Shown here: one piece after another, positions 9,045 through 17,985 of the stretch
Numbering within the stretch: the stretch's first letter is position 1
How the letters are laid out: every line of letters begins with the position of its first letter
Assembly: GCA_964465125.1 (NCBI GenBank)
Contig: CAYXIO010000014.1
Location: forward strand, 1 to 64,000
DNA: 64,000 nucleotides
Direction: 5' to 3'
Source of the DNA: CAYOHG01 sp964465125
GTDB taxonomy: Bacteria > Planctomycetota > Phycisphaerae > UBA1845 > Fen-1342
Translations under genes and position numbers: made by a program
The notes under the pieces: generated by a model
What the model saw: the letters and a program-made list of their open reading frames with translations, nothing else
Databases searched by the model: none
What the model was told of the DNA's origin: nothing

Positions 9045-9803
9045 CTACTTCGCGTCCGTCGCTTCGCGCCGCCGAAGGGCCTCGCGGCGACGCTGTTCGT
9101 AGACTTCCTCGCACTCCGGCGCGCGCAGGTACATCGGCACGATCTGCTCCGGCGATTGCAGCCACCCCTGGCCCGCGAGCAAGCGGCCGAGCTCCAATGC
9201 CCGGACCGCGTCCGGCCGCGCCGCCTCTTCGCTCGCCCACAGCAGCCCGTCTCCACGGCATGCGTCGGCGTTGCGGCGTACGGCGTCACCGAGCAATACA
9301 CAGGGGCGCGCCAGCTCAGCGACGAATTCGCCGACCGCCCGCAGCGCCGGCTCGCGCGCCCGGCGCCAACACGCGCCCGCGGCCCCATCCGCGCCGCCGC
9401 GCGCGTACGCAGCGCTATACGCGTGCCCGGCCTTGGCATTGACCATCACGCCGGCGAATCGGACGCCATCGTCGGCCGACACCGCGTTTTGCGCGATAAC
9501 GTCGAGCGAGCAGACTCCCGCGACTGCACAGCCGGCCACCGCCTGGGTCATGCGCGCGACCGTCGCCGCCACGCGCAGCCCGGTGAAACTACCCGGACCG
9601 CATGACCAGCAGAGCAGGTCAAGCTGGCGCAGCCCGATCTGAGCATCGTTGAGCAACGACTGGATCGCCGGGAATAGCTCAGCAGAGCCGCGCTGCGCCG
9701 GACTGAGCCGCCGGACGAAAATCTCACCCCCATCGACCCGCAGCGCCACGCTCGCGGCAGTCGACGACGTCTCCAGCGCGAGAATTCGGCGGTACTCGCT
9801 CAT
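9045..9803 (-). CDS. tsaB: tRNA N6-threonylcarbamoyladenosine biosynthesis protein TsaB
   Basis: A 252-residue ASKHA-fold protein that partners TsaD and TsaE in making t6A37 in ANN-decoding tRNAs. Family signatures: ILALETSSTAASVAL at the N-terminus, then LCWSCGPGSFTGLRVA (the conserved GPGSFTGLR loop), and a C-terminal end typical of TsaB (PMYLRAPE). The length is normal. The start at 9803 (MSEYRRI) is preferred because GGAG precedes it; an upstream extension would overlap gyrA and is Arg/Thr-rich non-conserved sequence. It follows gyrA by 28 nt on the same strand, so the two are probably cotranscribed. Confidence 0.92.
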   Translation of the reverse strand: MSEYRRILALETSSTAASVALRVDGGEIFVRRLSPAQRGSAELFPAIQSLLNDAQIGLRQLDLLCWSCGPGSFTGLRVAATVARMTQAVAGCAVAGVCSLDVIAQNAVSADDGVRFAGVMVNAKAGHAYSAAYARGGADGAAGACWRRAREPALRAVGEFVAELARPCVLLGDAVRRNADACRGDGLLWASEEAARPDAVRALELGRLLAGQGWLQSPEQIVPMYLRAPECEEVYEQRRREALRRREATDAK

Positions 9804-9831
9804 GCCCTGGCTCCGCGACGAATGCGGCGGG

Positions 9832-12468
9832 CTACGCGTCGTCGCTGCCTGGCTCGTCGTCCGTCCCCGCGGTCGCGGAGTCGTCTTGCGGACCGGGCGC
9901 GGTCTCCTCGCCACTCGACGGCGCCGAGCCGCTCGGGCCGCCGGCGGCGCTGTCGCCTCCGTTCTCTTCCTTGACCACCTTGGCCACGGCGACCACGCTG
10001 TCGTCGTCCGCGACGCGGATCAGCCGGACACCCTGCGTGGCGCGGCCGATCTCGCGAAGCTGGTCGACCGTCATGCGCAGCAGCGTGCCCTTGCCGGTGA
10101 TCAGCATCAGCTCGTCGTCGCTCGTCACCGCCCGCAGCGCGACCACGCGTCCGTTCTTGTCGGTGACGCGGACGTTAATCACGCCCTTGCCGCCGCGGCG
10201 GGTAAGCCGGTATTCGTCGACCTCGGTTCGCTTTCCGAAGCCCTTGTCGCAGACGGTCAGCACGCTCATGCCGGCGCTGATCGCGGCCATGTCGACGACG
10301 CGGTCCTCCTCGCGCAGGTCGATGCCGCGCACGCCGCGGGCCGAGCGGCCCATCGGGCGCACGTCGTCCTCCTTGAAGCGGCAGGCCATGCCCTCGCGCG
10401 TGCCGAGCACGATTTCCTGCGTGCCGTCGGTCAGCGCCACGCCGATCAGCGAATCGTCGGCATCCAGCGTGATGGCCTGGATTCCGCTCGGCCGAGGATT
10501 CGAGAAGGCATTCAGCGGCGTCTTTTTCACCACGCCGCGCTCGGTCGCGAAGAAGACGTACTTCTCCTCGAACTCCTTGACGGGCAGGACGGCCATGTGC
10601 CGCTCGCCGGACTGCATGGTGAGTACGTTGGCGAGCGATCGGCCGCGGCTGGTGCGCGAGCCGCTGGGCAGATCGTAGACGCGCAGCCAGTAGATCCGTC
10701 CGCGGTTGGTGAACACCAGCATGTAGTCGTGAGTGCTGGCGACGTGCATGTGCTCGATGAAGTCGCCGTCCTTGTTGTCGGTTCCCTTGACGCCTTTGCC
10801 GCCGCGGCCCTGGCTGCGGAATGCGTCCGCCGGCACGCGCTTGATGTAGCCCGCGTGTGAGATGGTGACGACGACGTCTTCGCGCTCGATCAACTGCGCC
10901 ACGTCGACGTCGCCCACGGCTCCGCTGATCTGCGTGCGGCGCGGCTCGCCGTACTTGTCGCGCAGCTCGCGCAGGTCCTCGGAGATGATGTCGAGCACGC
11001 GCCGCTCGTCGGAGAGAATCAGCTCGTAGTCGGCGATTTCGCTGGTCAGCTCGGAGTATTCGCGGGCGAGCTGCTCGATCTCCAGCCCGGTCAGCTTGCG
11101 CAACTGCATCGCCAGGATCGCGTCCGCCTGGGTGTGCGTCAGGGTCTGATCGCTGCTGATGCAGCGCGCCGCGAACGCCTCCGGCAGCAGCTTGCGCACC
11201 GTCGCCTGCTCCGAAAGCCGCAGCGGCCGCCGCATCAGCGCCTGGCGCGCCGCGTCGACGTTGGGCGAGCTGCGGATCAGCGCGATGATCTCGTCGATGT
11301 CGGCGACGGCCAGAATCAGGCCTTCGAGCACGTGGGCGCGCTGCCGGGCCTTGCGCAGCAGGAAGCCCGTGCGCCGGCGGATGACGTTCACGCGGTGCAG
11401 CACGAACTGCTCGATCAACTGTTTGAGCGAGAGCGTCCGCGGCACGCGATTCACCAGCACGATGTTCATCGCGTGCACGTTGCTTTGCAGCGGGGTGTAC
11501 TTCCAGAGCTGATTGATGACGACGTTGGGGTTGGCGTCTTTCTTGAGCGCGAGCACCAGCCGCACAAGCTTGTCGCGGCCGGATTCGTCGCGCAGATCGT
11601 CGACGCCGGTGAGGTTGTCGGCCTCGATCGCCTCGAGGATCTTGTCCTTCACCGTGGGCAGAAGAATGCCGTAGGGGATCTCATCGACGACCACCTGGAG
11701 CCGGCCGTTCTTGAGCTCCTCCACGCGCACCACGCCGCGAACCGTGATCGAGCCGCGTCCGGTCGCGTACACGTCGCGCACGCCGCCCAGCCCGCAGATC
11801 ACGCCCCCGGTCGGAAAATCCGGCGCCTTGACGTGCTGCATCAGGTCGTCGAGCGAGAGGTCGTGATCGTCGATCCAGGCGATGATCGCGTCGCAGATTT
11901 CGGCGAGGTTCTGCGGCAGCAGGCGCGTCGCCATGCCGACCGCGATGCCTTCCGAACCGTTGACCAGCAGGTTGGGGAACTTGCCGGGCAGAACGACGGG
12001 CTCCTGCCGCGTGCCATCGTAGTTGTCCTCGAAGTCGACCGTCTCGCGGTCGATGTCGGCCAGCATTTCCGCGGCCGGTCGCGCCAGGCGCGCCTCCGTG
12101 TAGCGCATCGCCGCCGGGGGATCGCCGTCGATCGAGCCGAAGTTGCCGTGCGGATCGACCAGCAGGTGCCGCATGGCCCATTCCTGTCCCATGCGCACCA
12201 GCGTCGGATAGATGACGCCCTCGCCGTGCGGGTGGTAGTTACCGCTCGTGTCGCCGCAGATCTTCGCGCATTTGCGGTGCTTGGCGGCGGGCCCGAGATT
12301 CAGATCGTGCATCGCGACCAGGATGCGCCGCTGCGACGGCTTGAGCCCGTCGCGCACGTCCGGCAGCGCACGGGCCATGATCACGCTCATCGCATAGGTG
12401 AGGTACGAGTCCTCCATTTCGCGCGTGATGGGCGTCGGAAGAAGCTGCGAAGCGGGTTTGTCACTCAT
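9832..12468 (-). CDS. gyrA: DNA gyrase subunit A
   Basis: An 878-residue catalytic subunit of the type IIA topoisomerase that introduces negative supercoils with GyrB. The winged-helix/tower core contains the catalytic Tyr123 (AAMRYTEARL). The quinolone-determining loop reads HPHGEGVIYP, with Gly84 and Pro88 where E. coli has Ser83 and Asp87. The C-terminal beta-pinwheel includes a GyrA-box-like QGRGGKG and repeated blades, ending in an acidic, Gly/Ser-rich tail. AAGGTG lies 8 nt before the ATG. The length matches GyrA rather than ParC, which usually lacks a canonical box. gyrB is not in the window. Confidence 0.96.
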   Translation of the reverse strand: MSDKPASQLLPTPITREMEDSYLTYAMSVIMARALPDVRDGLKPSQRRILVAMHDLNLGPAAKHRKCAKICGDTSGNYHPHGEGVIYPTLVRMGQEWAMRHLLVDPHGNFGSIDGDPPAAMRYTEARLARPAAEMLADIDRETVDFEDNYDGTRQEPVVLPGKFPNLLVNGSEGIAVGMATRLLPQNLAEICDAIIAWIDDHDLSLDDLMQHVKAPDFPTGGVICGLGGVRDVYATGRGSITVRGVVRVEELKNGRLQVVVDEIPYGILLPTVKDKILEAIEADNLTGVDDLRDESGRDKLVRLVLALKKDANPNVVINQLWKYTPLQSNVHAMNIVLVNRVPRTLSLKQLIEQFVLHRVNVIRRRTGFLLRKARQRAHVLEGLILAVADIDEIIALIRSSPNVDAARQALMRRPLRLSEQATVRKLLPEAFAARCISSDQTLTHTQADAILAMQLRKLTGLEIEQLAREYSELTSEIADYELILSDERRVLDIISEDLRELRDKYGEPRRTQISGAVGDVDVAQLIEREDVVVTISHAGYIKRVPADAFRSQGRGGKGVKGTDNKDGDFIEHMHVASTHDYMLVFTNRGRIYWLRVYDLPSGSRTSRGRSLANVLTMQSGERHMAVLPVKEFEEKYVFFATERGVVKKTPLNAFSNPRPSGIQAITLDADDSLIGVALTDGTQEIVLGTREGMACRFKEDDVRPMGRSARGVRGIDLREEDRVVDMAAISAGMSVLTVCDKGFGKRTEVDEYRLTRRGGKGVINVRVTDKNGRVVALRAVTSDDELMLITGKGTLLRMTVDQLREIGRATQGVRLIRVADDDSVVAVAKVVKEENGGDSAAGGPSGSAPSSGEETAPGPQDDSATAGTDDEPGSDDA

Positions 12469-12600
12469 GCACGATCACCTTTTGCGCCAAGGCCATGGCG
12501 GCATCCGGGTTCGCGTTTCAGGCGGCTCGATGCGGGCTGCCCGCGAGCGGCTGGCCGCCGCGCCGCGCGCCCGGGCATCGAAGACCCGAATCCGGCGCGA

Positions 12601-12606
12601 ATTGTA
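12601..12606 (-). promoter_or_regulatory. -10-like TACAAT upstream of gyrA
   Basis: TACAAT on the minus strand places a start about 125 nt upstream of the gyrA ATG. No matching -35 is seen at 16-18 nt. Confidence 0.3.
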
Positions 12607-12726
12607 GGGCGAAACGGCCGCTTTCGCACGCGGTCAGTTGCCACGCAACCTTCGATCAGTGCTGCGCTTGCGAGTCGCCCGCAAAGGGCGATGAGTCCGC
12701 CGCGGACGCGGCCGCGGCAGTGGCCC

Positions 12727-12754
12727 TTGACAAATACGTACATTACCCTAACAT
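12727..12754 (+). promoter_or_regulatory. Promoter-like TTGACA-N16-TAACAT
   Basis: A perfect -35 hexamer (12727-12732) lies 16 nt from a 4/6 -10 (12749-12754), in a locally AT-richer patch 215 nt upstream of the DUF1579 gene. Confidence 0.35.
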
Positions 12755-12821
12755 GCGTCGGGTGCCGAGACACTCGCGGCTGGAGCCGAGGCTCACGAAC
12801 ACAGGGGCTACGCCCCGATTC

Positions 12822-12850
12822 CGGACACGCTGTGCCGGCACCGCTAAAAT
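12822..12850 (+). promoter_or_regulatory. Promoter-like CGGACA-N17-TAAAAT
   Basis: The -35 matches GACA at 12824-12827 and the -10 TAAAAT (12845-12850) matches 5/6, with optimal 17-nt spacing. The predicted start is near 12857, giving a leader of about 110 nt for the DUF1579 gene. Confidence 0.4.
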
Positions 12851-12968
12851 GAGAATGCTCGACGGCGGGCGCGGCGCCGCATCGGATTTGCCGTGCATCA
12901 AGGCGGCCGATCGAGTGAACAATCTCTGTGTTCTGGAACCGGGAATCTCTTACCCCAAGGAGCTTTGC

Positions 12969-13694
12969 ATGAGTCTGCGAAGTACATGGATGCGCGGCGC
13001 GATGGCGGGTCTGTTGGTGGCGGCGCTCGGTGTGACCGCGCTCGCCCAGGAGCACGGCCAGAAGCCGGACGCCAAGCCCGCCGCCAAGCAGGACACGGCC
13101 AAGCACGAGCAGCACAAGGCCGGCGAGGCGCCCGCCATGGATGAGAAGGCCATGGCCGAGATGATGGCCCAGATGGAGAAGCTCGGCACCCCAGGCGACA
13201 ACCACAAGCTGCTCAACTACATGGTCGGAGACTGGGCCTACATCAACAAGTGCTGGATGGATCCCAGCCAGCCCGCGGATGAGTCCAAGGGCACGATGAA
13301 ATGCAAGTCGATCTACGGCGGCCGCTACTTCGTCGCCGAGCACCGCGGCACCTTCAAGATGCCCGGACCCGACGGCAAGATGGTCGAACGCGATTTCGAA
13401 GGCACCGCCGTCTGCGGCTACGACAATGTCAAGCAGGCCTTCGTCAGCACCTGGATCGACAACTTCAGCACGGGCGTCTACGCGTTCAATGGCACCTATG
13501 ATGCGCCCAGCAAGACGTTCACCTACGGCGGCGAGATGATCTACATGCCGGACATGAAGTGCAAGGTCCGCGAGGTGATCAAGATCGTCGACAAGAACAC
13601 TCACGTCATGGAGTGGTACGAGGACCGCGGCGAGGGCGAGGTGAAGACCATGGAGATCACCTACACGCGCAGCACGCCGCCGCCGACCAACTGA
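12969..13694 (+). CDS. Secreted DUF1579 family protein
   Basis: A 241-residue protein with a signal peptide (MRGAMAGLLVAALGVTALA, residues ~8-26) and a Lys/Ala/Glu-rich linker. The DUF1579 domain follows (LLNYMVGDWAYINKCW, YGGRYFVAEHRG, GYDNVKQAFVSTWIDN, FTYGGEM), a lipocalin-like fold of unknown activity that recurs in planctomycetes. AAGGAG at 12957-12962 lies 6 nt before the ATG and fixes the start. Downstream it converges with the gene at 13792. The function is unknown; family proteins are exported and possibly ligand-binding. Confidence 0.85.
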   Translation: MSLRSTWMRGAMAGLLVAALGVTALAQEHGQKPDAKPAAKQDTAKHEQHKAGEAPAMDEKAMAEMMAQMEKLGTPGDNHKLLNYMVGDWAYINKCWMDPSQPADESKGTMKCKSIYGGRYFVAEHRGTFKMPGPDGKMVERDFEGTAVCGYDNVKQAFVSTWIDNFSTGVYAFNGTYDAPSKTFTYGGEMIYMPDMKCKVREVIKIVDKNTHVMEWYEDRGEGEVKTMEITYTRSTPPPTN

Positions 13695-13731
13695 CGCTGA
13701 CGGCACGAGCAATTCCGCGGCAAGCCAACCA

Positions 13732-13762
13732 GCGGCGGTGGGATCAAGCGTCCGACCGCCGC
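13732..13762. terminator. GC hairpin between convergent genes
   Basis: GCGGCGGT (13732-13739) pairs perfectly with ACCGCCGC (13755-13762) around a 15-nt loop, followed on the plus strand by CTGCATTT. It is a weak candidate bidirectional terminator. Confidence 0.35.
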
Positions 13763-13791
13763 CTGCATTTCAAGTCGCGCTGCCCCCGCCG

Positions 13792-15960
13792 CTACGGCCC
13801 GACGTTCGGCGGAATCTCGCCCTCTCGCCCGAGCAGCTTGTAGGTTTCCTCGAGCGCCTCGCGAAACTCGTAGTAGCTCATCCACCGAACGTGAGCATCG
13901 GCGAAAAGCACATGGGTGCCCTCGTTCGAGGCGATCTTCTCGTACGCGACGATCGTCTGCGCCGGCCGCTGCAACCGCGTCAACTGAAGGCCGGGGATGT
14001 ACACATACGACACCGCGCCCTGATCGGGCTGCAACGGCGAGCGCAGCACGTCTTCACCCTGTAGATACTGCTTGTCGAGCAGCGCCTGGAGCGAATCCGG
14101 GAAACGATCCTGGTTGTCCACCGCGTACATGTGCAAGCCCATGCCAATCTGCCGCAGATTCGACATGCTCTTCACGCGCTTGGCCTGCTCACGCGCCCGA
14201 GACAGAGACGGCAGCAGCACCGAAATCAACACCGCGACCGCGGCCGCCGAGCCGGCCGCAAGGCTGGCGCCGCGCGTTTCATACAGCACTCCGTCCGCCG
14301 TCGTCCGCGCCGTCGAACTCGAGTAGCGCGGCCCCTTGAGAAACGTCGACAGGTGCGGAAGCCGGGCCAGCGCTTCCGGCTTCTGCGGCGACATCGACGC
14401 CAATGCGGCAACGCCGTGCGTCAGCAGCCCGTGCACCATGTGCATCAGGTAGTGCGTGTCGGCCGTGTCGAACCCGATCAGCGGATCCGAGCTCGCCGCG
14501 AGAGCGGCGCGAACGCCGGCATCATCGATCAGCCGCGGGCCGCGCGTCGCCGGGTCGATCTCGTCGGCGGCGATCGCGACCGTTTGCGGCAGCAGTCCGA
14601 ACACGAAGCGACCGTCCGCGAACGTCCACGCCGGCGCGACCGGACTCGGCACGCCCCCGATCACCACGTAGTGAACCGTGCGAGCGCCGCTCTCCACCTC
14701 GTTGGCGCTCAGTTGCACGCCTTGCTGCGCCAGGATCGGCGTAAGAATCTCCACCAGCCGCAGCAGGATGCCATTCAGCCGCTTCGCGTCATTCGCTTCG
14801 GCCACCAGCACCGTGCCCGAGCCGTAGAACCCGCCGTGCGCCGGCGTGTCGAACAACGCCCAGGTGTCGCCGAGCGCGGGCAGCAGGTCATCCGTGATGG
14901 AGAAGCCGACCACGGCCCGCGCCGCGCTCAGCCCGCCTTCGACCTGCGGCAGGAGATCGGGGTTCACCGACTCGATGACCGATTGCGCCTCGTTCCAAAG
15001 CGCCAGCAGGTCCAGGTTCGAGACCGAGCCCCAGTACAGACCGGCCGGAAGCAGCTTCAGGTCGTCCTCGCTCAGCGGCTTCTGATCCAGCAGCTTCAGC
15101 AGGCCGCGGCGCGGGCCCTCCAGGCGCACGAAGGTCTGGGACGACGTGTCTTCGCCAGCGATCGTCTGCGCGTAGATCGACTGCACGCCCTCGATGCGCA
15201 GCGCGTCCATCAGCCTCGCCGCCCACGGTTCGTTCTCCGCAGCCGCTGCGAGCCCCGGCTTGGCAAACTGCTCGACCAGCGCTCGCACATCGGCGAAAAA
15301 CACCATCCCCGCCCCGCTCGACGGAGTGATCGGCCCCAGCGCGGATTTCATCGCCGCGCTGCCGGCCAGCGAAGCGCCGCCCTTGCCGATCCGCGAAACC
15401 AGCGCGCCGAGCGTATCAGCATCCGCATCCGACACGATCAGCAGATAGCCGGCGGGCGTCGCAGTCCAGGCCGCCAGGGGCTTCTCACTCTCATCCGACA
15501 AGCGGTGCAGCGTGGCGCCGCCGATCGCCAGGGTGCGCGTGTCATCGGGCTTGCCGGCCATCGCCGAAACCTGGGCCTCGAACGCGTCGCGCTGATCGCC
15601 GGGATTGACAAGCGACAGGAGCGTCAGGCCCGGACCGTCGCCTTTCGCCGGCGTGTGATACAGCGCCGCCCCGCCCTGCGCGCGCAGCGCCATCAACGCG
15701 AGTGCGGCAAGCTCGGACGCCACCCGCACGTCGCGGTCGTCCTCGCCCAGCAGTTGAATCAGGTCTCGAACCGCACCGGGGCTGACTTCGTCAAGCCCCC
15801 ACGCATGCCCGAGGTCGTTCCAGCCCAGATACGCCACCGCGCCGTCCGGCAGCTTGTCCGCGGCGGCCGGCTCGGCGGCACGCAGGCGCAGGGCCTCCGG
15901 GGCGAAGATCATTAGGAAGCAGCCAAACAACAATACGATCGAACGCTCACGGGTTCGCAT
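13792..15960 (-). CDS. DUF3352-like exported protein fused to a pseudopilin-like C-terminus
   Basis: A 722-residue protein starting at the ATG at 15960, with GGAG 8 nt upstream. A hydrophobic N-terminus (SIVLLFGCFLMIFAP) serves as signal or anchor. Residues ~35-560 form a large domain resembling DUF3352 repeats (DGAVAYLGWNDLG, GAGMVFFADVRALVEQF). At ~568-600 comes a membrane helix running into LLPSLSRAREQAKR and SNLRQIGMGLHMYA, the hallmark of planctomycete pseudopilin-like (DUF1559-related) proteins. A pseudopilin-type C-terminal domain follows (DNQDRFPDSLQALLD, LFADAHVRWMS). The prepilin peptidase site is missing because the helix is internal. The function is unknown, probably envelope-associated. 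Confidence 0.75.
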   Translation of the reverse strand: MRTRERSIVLLFGCFLMIFAPEALRLRAAEPAAADKLPDGAVAYLGWNDLGHAWGLDEVSPGAVRDLIQLLGEDDRDVRVASELAALALMALRAQGGAALYHTPAKGDGPGLTLLSLVNPGDQRDAFEAQVSAMAGKPDDTRTLAIGGATLHRLSDESEKPLAAWTATPAGYLLIVSDADADTLGALVSRIGKGGASLAGSAAMKSALGPITPSSGAGMVFFADVRALVEQFAKPGLAAAAENEPWAARLMDALRIEGVQSIYAQTIAGEDTSSQTFVRLEGPRRGLLKLLDQKPLSEDDLKLLPAGLYWGSVSNLDLLALWNEAQSVIESVNPDLLPQVEGGLSAARAVVGFSITDDLLPALGDTWALFDTPAHGGFYGSGTVLVAEANDAKRLNGILLRLVEILTPILAQQGVQLSANEVESGARTVHYVVIGGVPSPVAPAWTFADGRFVFGLLPQTVAIAADEIDPATRGPRLIDDAGVRAALAASSDPLIGFDTADTHYLMHMVHGLLTHGVAALASMSPQKPEALARLPHLSTFLKGPRYSSSTARTTADGVLYETRGASLAAGSAAAVAVLISVLLPSLSRAREQAKRVKSMSNLRQIGMGLHMYAVDNQDRFPDSLQALLDKQYLQGEDVLRSPLQPDQGAVSYVYIPGLQLTRLQRPAQTIVAYEKIASNEGTHVLFADAHVRWMSYYEFREALEETYKLLGREGEIPPNVGP

Positions 15961-16224
15961 GGCACGCACTCCATCGACTCGGGATTGAACGGAAAGCCGG
16001 CCGGTTTGAGCGAAGAGTTGGCCGATAGGGCAGCCCGCACGGGAAGGAGCGCGGAAGCGAACCGCAACTGCGCACGACCGCAGCTTCGCGAGGTCGGCTC
16101 ATCCGCGTATCCCTGCCGCGCGTTCACGCAGGCCGCGCTAGCGCCGCAACGCCGCCGGCGCTACCGCAAACCACCCTGCGGGCATGATACACGAGTCGCC
16201 CGGGCCGCGCCGTCCTGCTTCACT

Positions 16225-16276
16225 CGCTATTCGCTCTTCGCTATTCGCAATGCGCTATTCAGCACGCTATTCGCGC
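16225..16276. repeat. Short tandem repeat, four CGCTATTC units
   Basis: Units start at 16225, 16239, 16253 and 16265 (14, 14, 12 and 12 nt), each opening with CGCTATTC. It is clearly AT-richer than its surroundings. The last unit contains the stop codon of the peptide transporter gene. The preceding stretch 15961-16224 holds nothing else recognisable. Confidence 0.75.
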
Positions 16277-17853
16277 CCGTGCAGCATCTTCTTCATCAGC
16301 GGCGTGAGCGGGAATAGCACCACGCCGGCCACGACCGACGAGATTACAAAGAGCATGAAGAAGTCGGCCTGCCCGCCCAGGTTCCAGGGCAGCTTGTACT
16401 TGCCCTGCTCGATCGCCTCGACCGTGCTGGCGAGGTAGCCGCCGGCAAGGTGCGCGATGAAGCTCGACACGAACCAGATGCCCATCAGCAGCGAGACAAA
16501 CCGCACCGGCGCCACCCGTGTCACGAACGCCAACCCCGTCGGCGAGAGGCACAGTTCGCCGACCGTGTGCCAGAAGTAGGTCATGATCAGGAAAAAGATC
16601 GAGACCTGGGCACCGCCGATCGCCAGCCGCCCGGCCCAGACCATGAACAGGAACCCAAAGCCCACGAACATCAGCCCCAGCGCGATCTTGATCGACTGCG
16701 ACGGGTCCATGTTCCGCCGGCCGAGCCAGGACCAGATGCCGGCGAACACCGGCGAAAGCAGCAGGATGCAGACCGGGTTGACCCACTGGAACCATCCCGC
16801 GGGGAACTCCCAGCCCCAGATCATGCGGTCGGTCTTCTGGAACGCGAACAGATTCAGCGAGGTGCCGGCCTGCTCAAACGCCAGCCAGAAGATCGCGTTG
16901 AAGAGCATGAAGATGAAGATCGCGGCGGTCGGCCCGCGGTCGCCACGCTGCTGGATCATTACGAACCAGATCGCCGCCAGCGCCACCGCGCCCGCCAGGC
17001 CCAGCGTAATCCCCAGCCCGATGGTGGGATTCTCGGCAATGAAATCGGAGAGTCTTTGATTGACGGTCGCGAGCAGGCGGTAGTGATACGCGAGGGCGAA
17101 CAGGGCGGAGACCACCAGGCCCGTCAGGATGAACAGCGGGGCCACGCCGCCCTTTCCCCGGGGGGGCTCGCCAATGCCCTTCAGGTAAGTCGGACGGCCG
17201 AGCTGGTAGATCCCGAGTCCGGCGAGCATGCCCACTGCCGCCGCCCCGAAACCCCAGTGCCAGCCGATCTTCTCGCCCAGCAGCGGGCAGATGAGCTGCC
17301 CGAGAAACGCGCCGAGATTGATGCCCATGTAGAAGATGGCAAAGCCGGCGTCACGCCGCGGGTCGTGCTCGCGGTAAAGCTGCCCGACCATCACCGAGAC
17401 GCTCGGCTTGAAGTGCCCCGTCCCGATCACGATCAGCGCCAGCCCGAAGACGAATACCGACATGCCGAGATCGCTGTGGTTCAGGTCGCCGATCCCCGTC
17501 AGCCCGAGCACGATGTGGCCCATCGCGATCAGCAGGCCACCCACGAACATCGAGCGGTGCGTCCCGATCAGCTTGTCCGCGATGATGCCGCCCAGCACCG
17601 GCAGCAGATACACCATCCCGCCGTACCAGCCCATCAGGATGCTGCCGTCGGCGTTGGACCAGCCGCGTCCCGGATTCGCGCCCATCATGTTCGCGACCAG
17701 GTAGAGAATCAGGATGGCCTTCATGCCGTAGAATGAGAACCGCTCCCACATTTCGACGATGAACAGAAGATACAGACCGCGCGGGTGGCTGACCGGCACG
17801 TCGGCGGGTGTGGCCGCTGCGGCCGCCGCCGGGCCGCTCTGCTGCTGATTCAT
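16267..17853 (-). CDS. Proton-coupled oligopeptide transporter (POT/PTR family MFS)
   Basis: A 528-residue inner-membrane symporter importing di- and tripeptides with protons. The first helix has the POT signature (EMWERFSFYGMKAILILYL, the ExxERFxYY motif). About 12-14 hydrophobic helices follow, with the second signature region GHFKPSVSVMVGQLY and FAIFYMGINLGAFLG. GAGGT lies 8 nt before the ATG. The extended Ala/Pro N-terminus (residues 1-20) is probably cytosolic and disordered. A TACACT -10-like box at 17890-17895 could drive it. The stop codon falls inside a tandem repeat, so the last residues (HGRE) may be repeat-derived. Confidence 0.92.
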   Translation of the reverse strand: MNQQQSGPAAAAAATPADVPVSHPRGLYLLFIVEMWERFSFYGMKAILILYLVANMMGANPGRGWSNADGSILMGWYGGMVYLLPVLGGIIADKLIGTHRSMFVGGLLIAMGHIVLGLTGIGDLNHSDLGMSVFVFGLALIVIGTGHFKPSVSVMVGQLYREHDPRRDAGFAIFYMGINLGAFLGQLICPLLGEKIGWHWGFGAAAVGMLAGLGIYQLGRPTYLKGIGEPPRGKGGVAPLFILTGLVVSALFALAYHYRLLATVNQRLSDFIAENPTIGLGITLGLAGAVALAAIWFVMIQQRGDRGPTAAIFIFMLFNAIFWLAFEQAGTSLNLFAFQKTDRMIWGWEFPAGWFQWVNPVCILLLSPVFAGIWSWLGRRNMDPSQSIKIALGLMFVGFGFLFMVWAGRLAIGGAQVSIFFLIMTYFWHTVGELCLSPTGLAFVTRVAPVRFVSLLMGIWFVSSFIAHLAGGYLASTVEAIEQGKYKLPWNLGGQADFFMLFVISSVVAGVVLFPLTPLMKKMLHGRE

Positions 17854-17985
17854 GCTCGAAACCTCGCTGGCTGCGGAATCGCGAAACGAAGTGTAGCAGC
17901 ATAACGCCCGCCCGGGCCCTCAACCACACGCCCGCGGGCCACGCAGCCAGCCGCACCGCGCGCCGCCCGCCGGCCGCCGCCATGC

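Larger units (their letters stand above)
12469..12968. other. 500-nt divergent intergenic region
   Basis: It separates gyrA (minus) from the DUF1579 gene (plus). It holds a TACAAT -10-like hexamer for gyrA at 12601-12606 on the minus strand and two promoter-like sequences for the plus-strand gene, annotated separately. Reading frames here are long only because of the GC bias; no convincing gene or structured RNA is seen. Confidence 0.5.

Noticed and set aside
11134..12852. A 572-codon plus-strand frame over gyrA and the region upstream
   Set aside because: It is antisense to strongly conserved GyrA sequence and has His/Arg/Val-rich composition.
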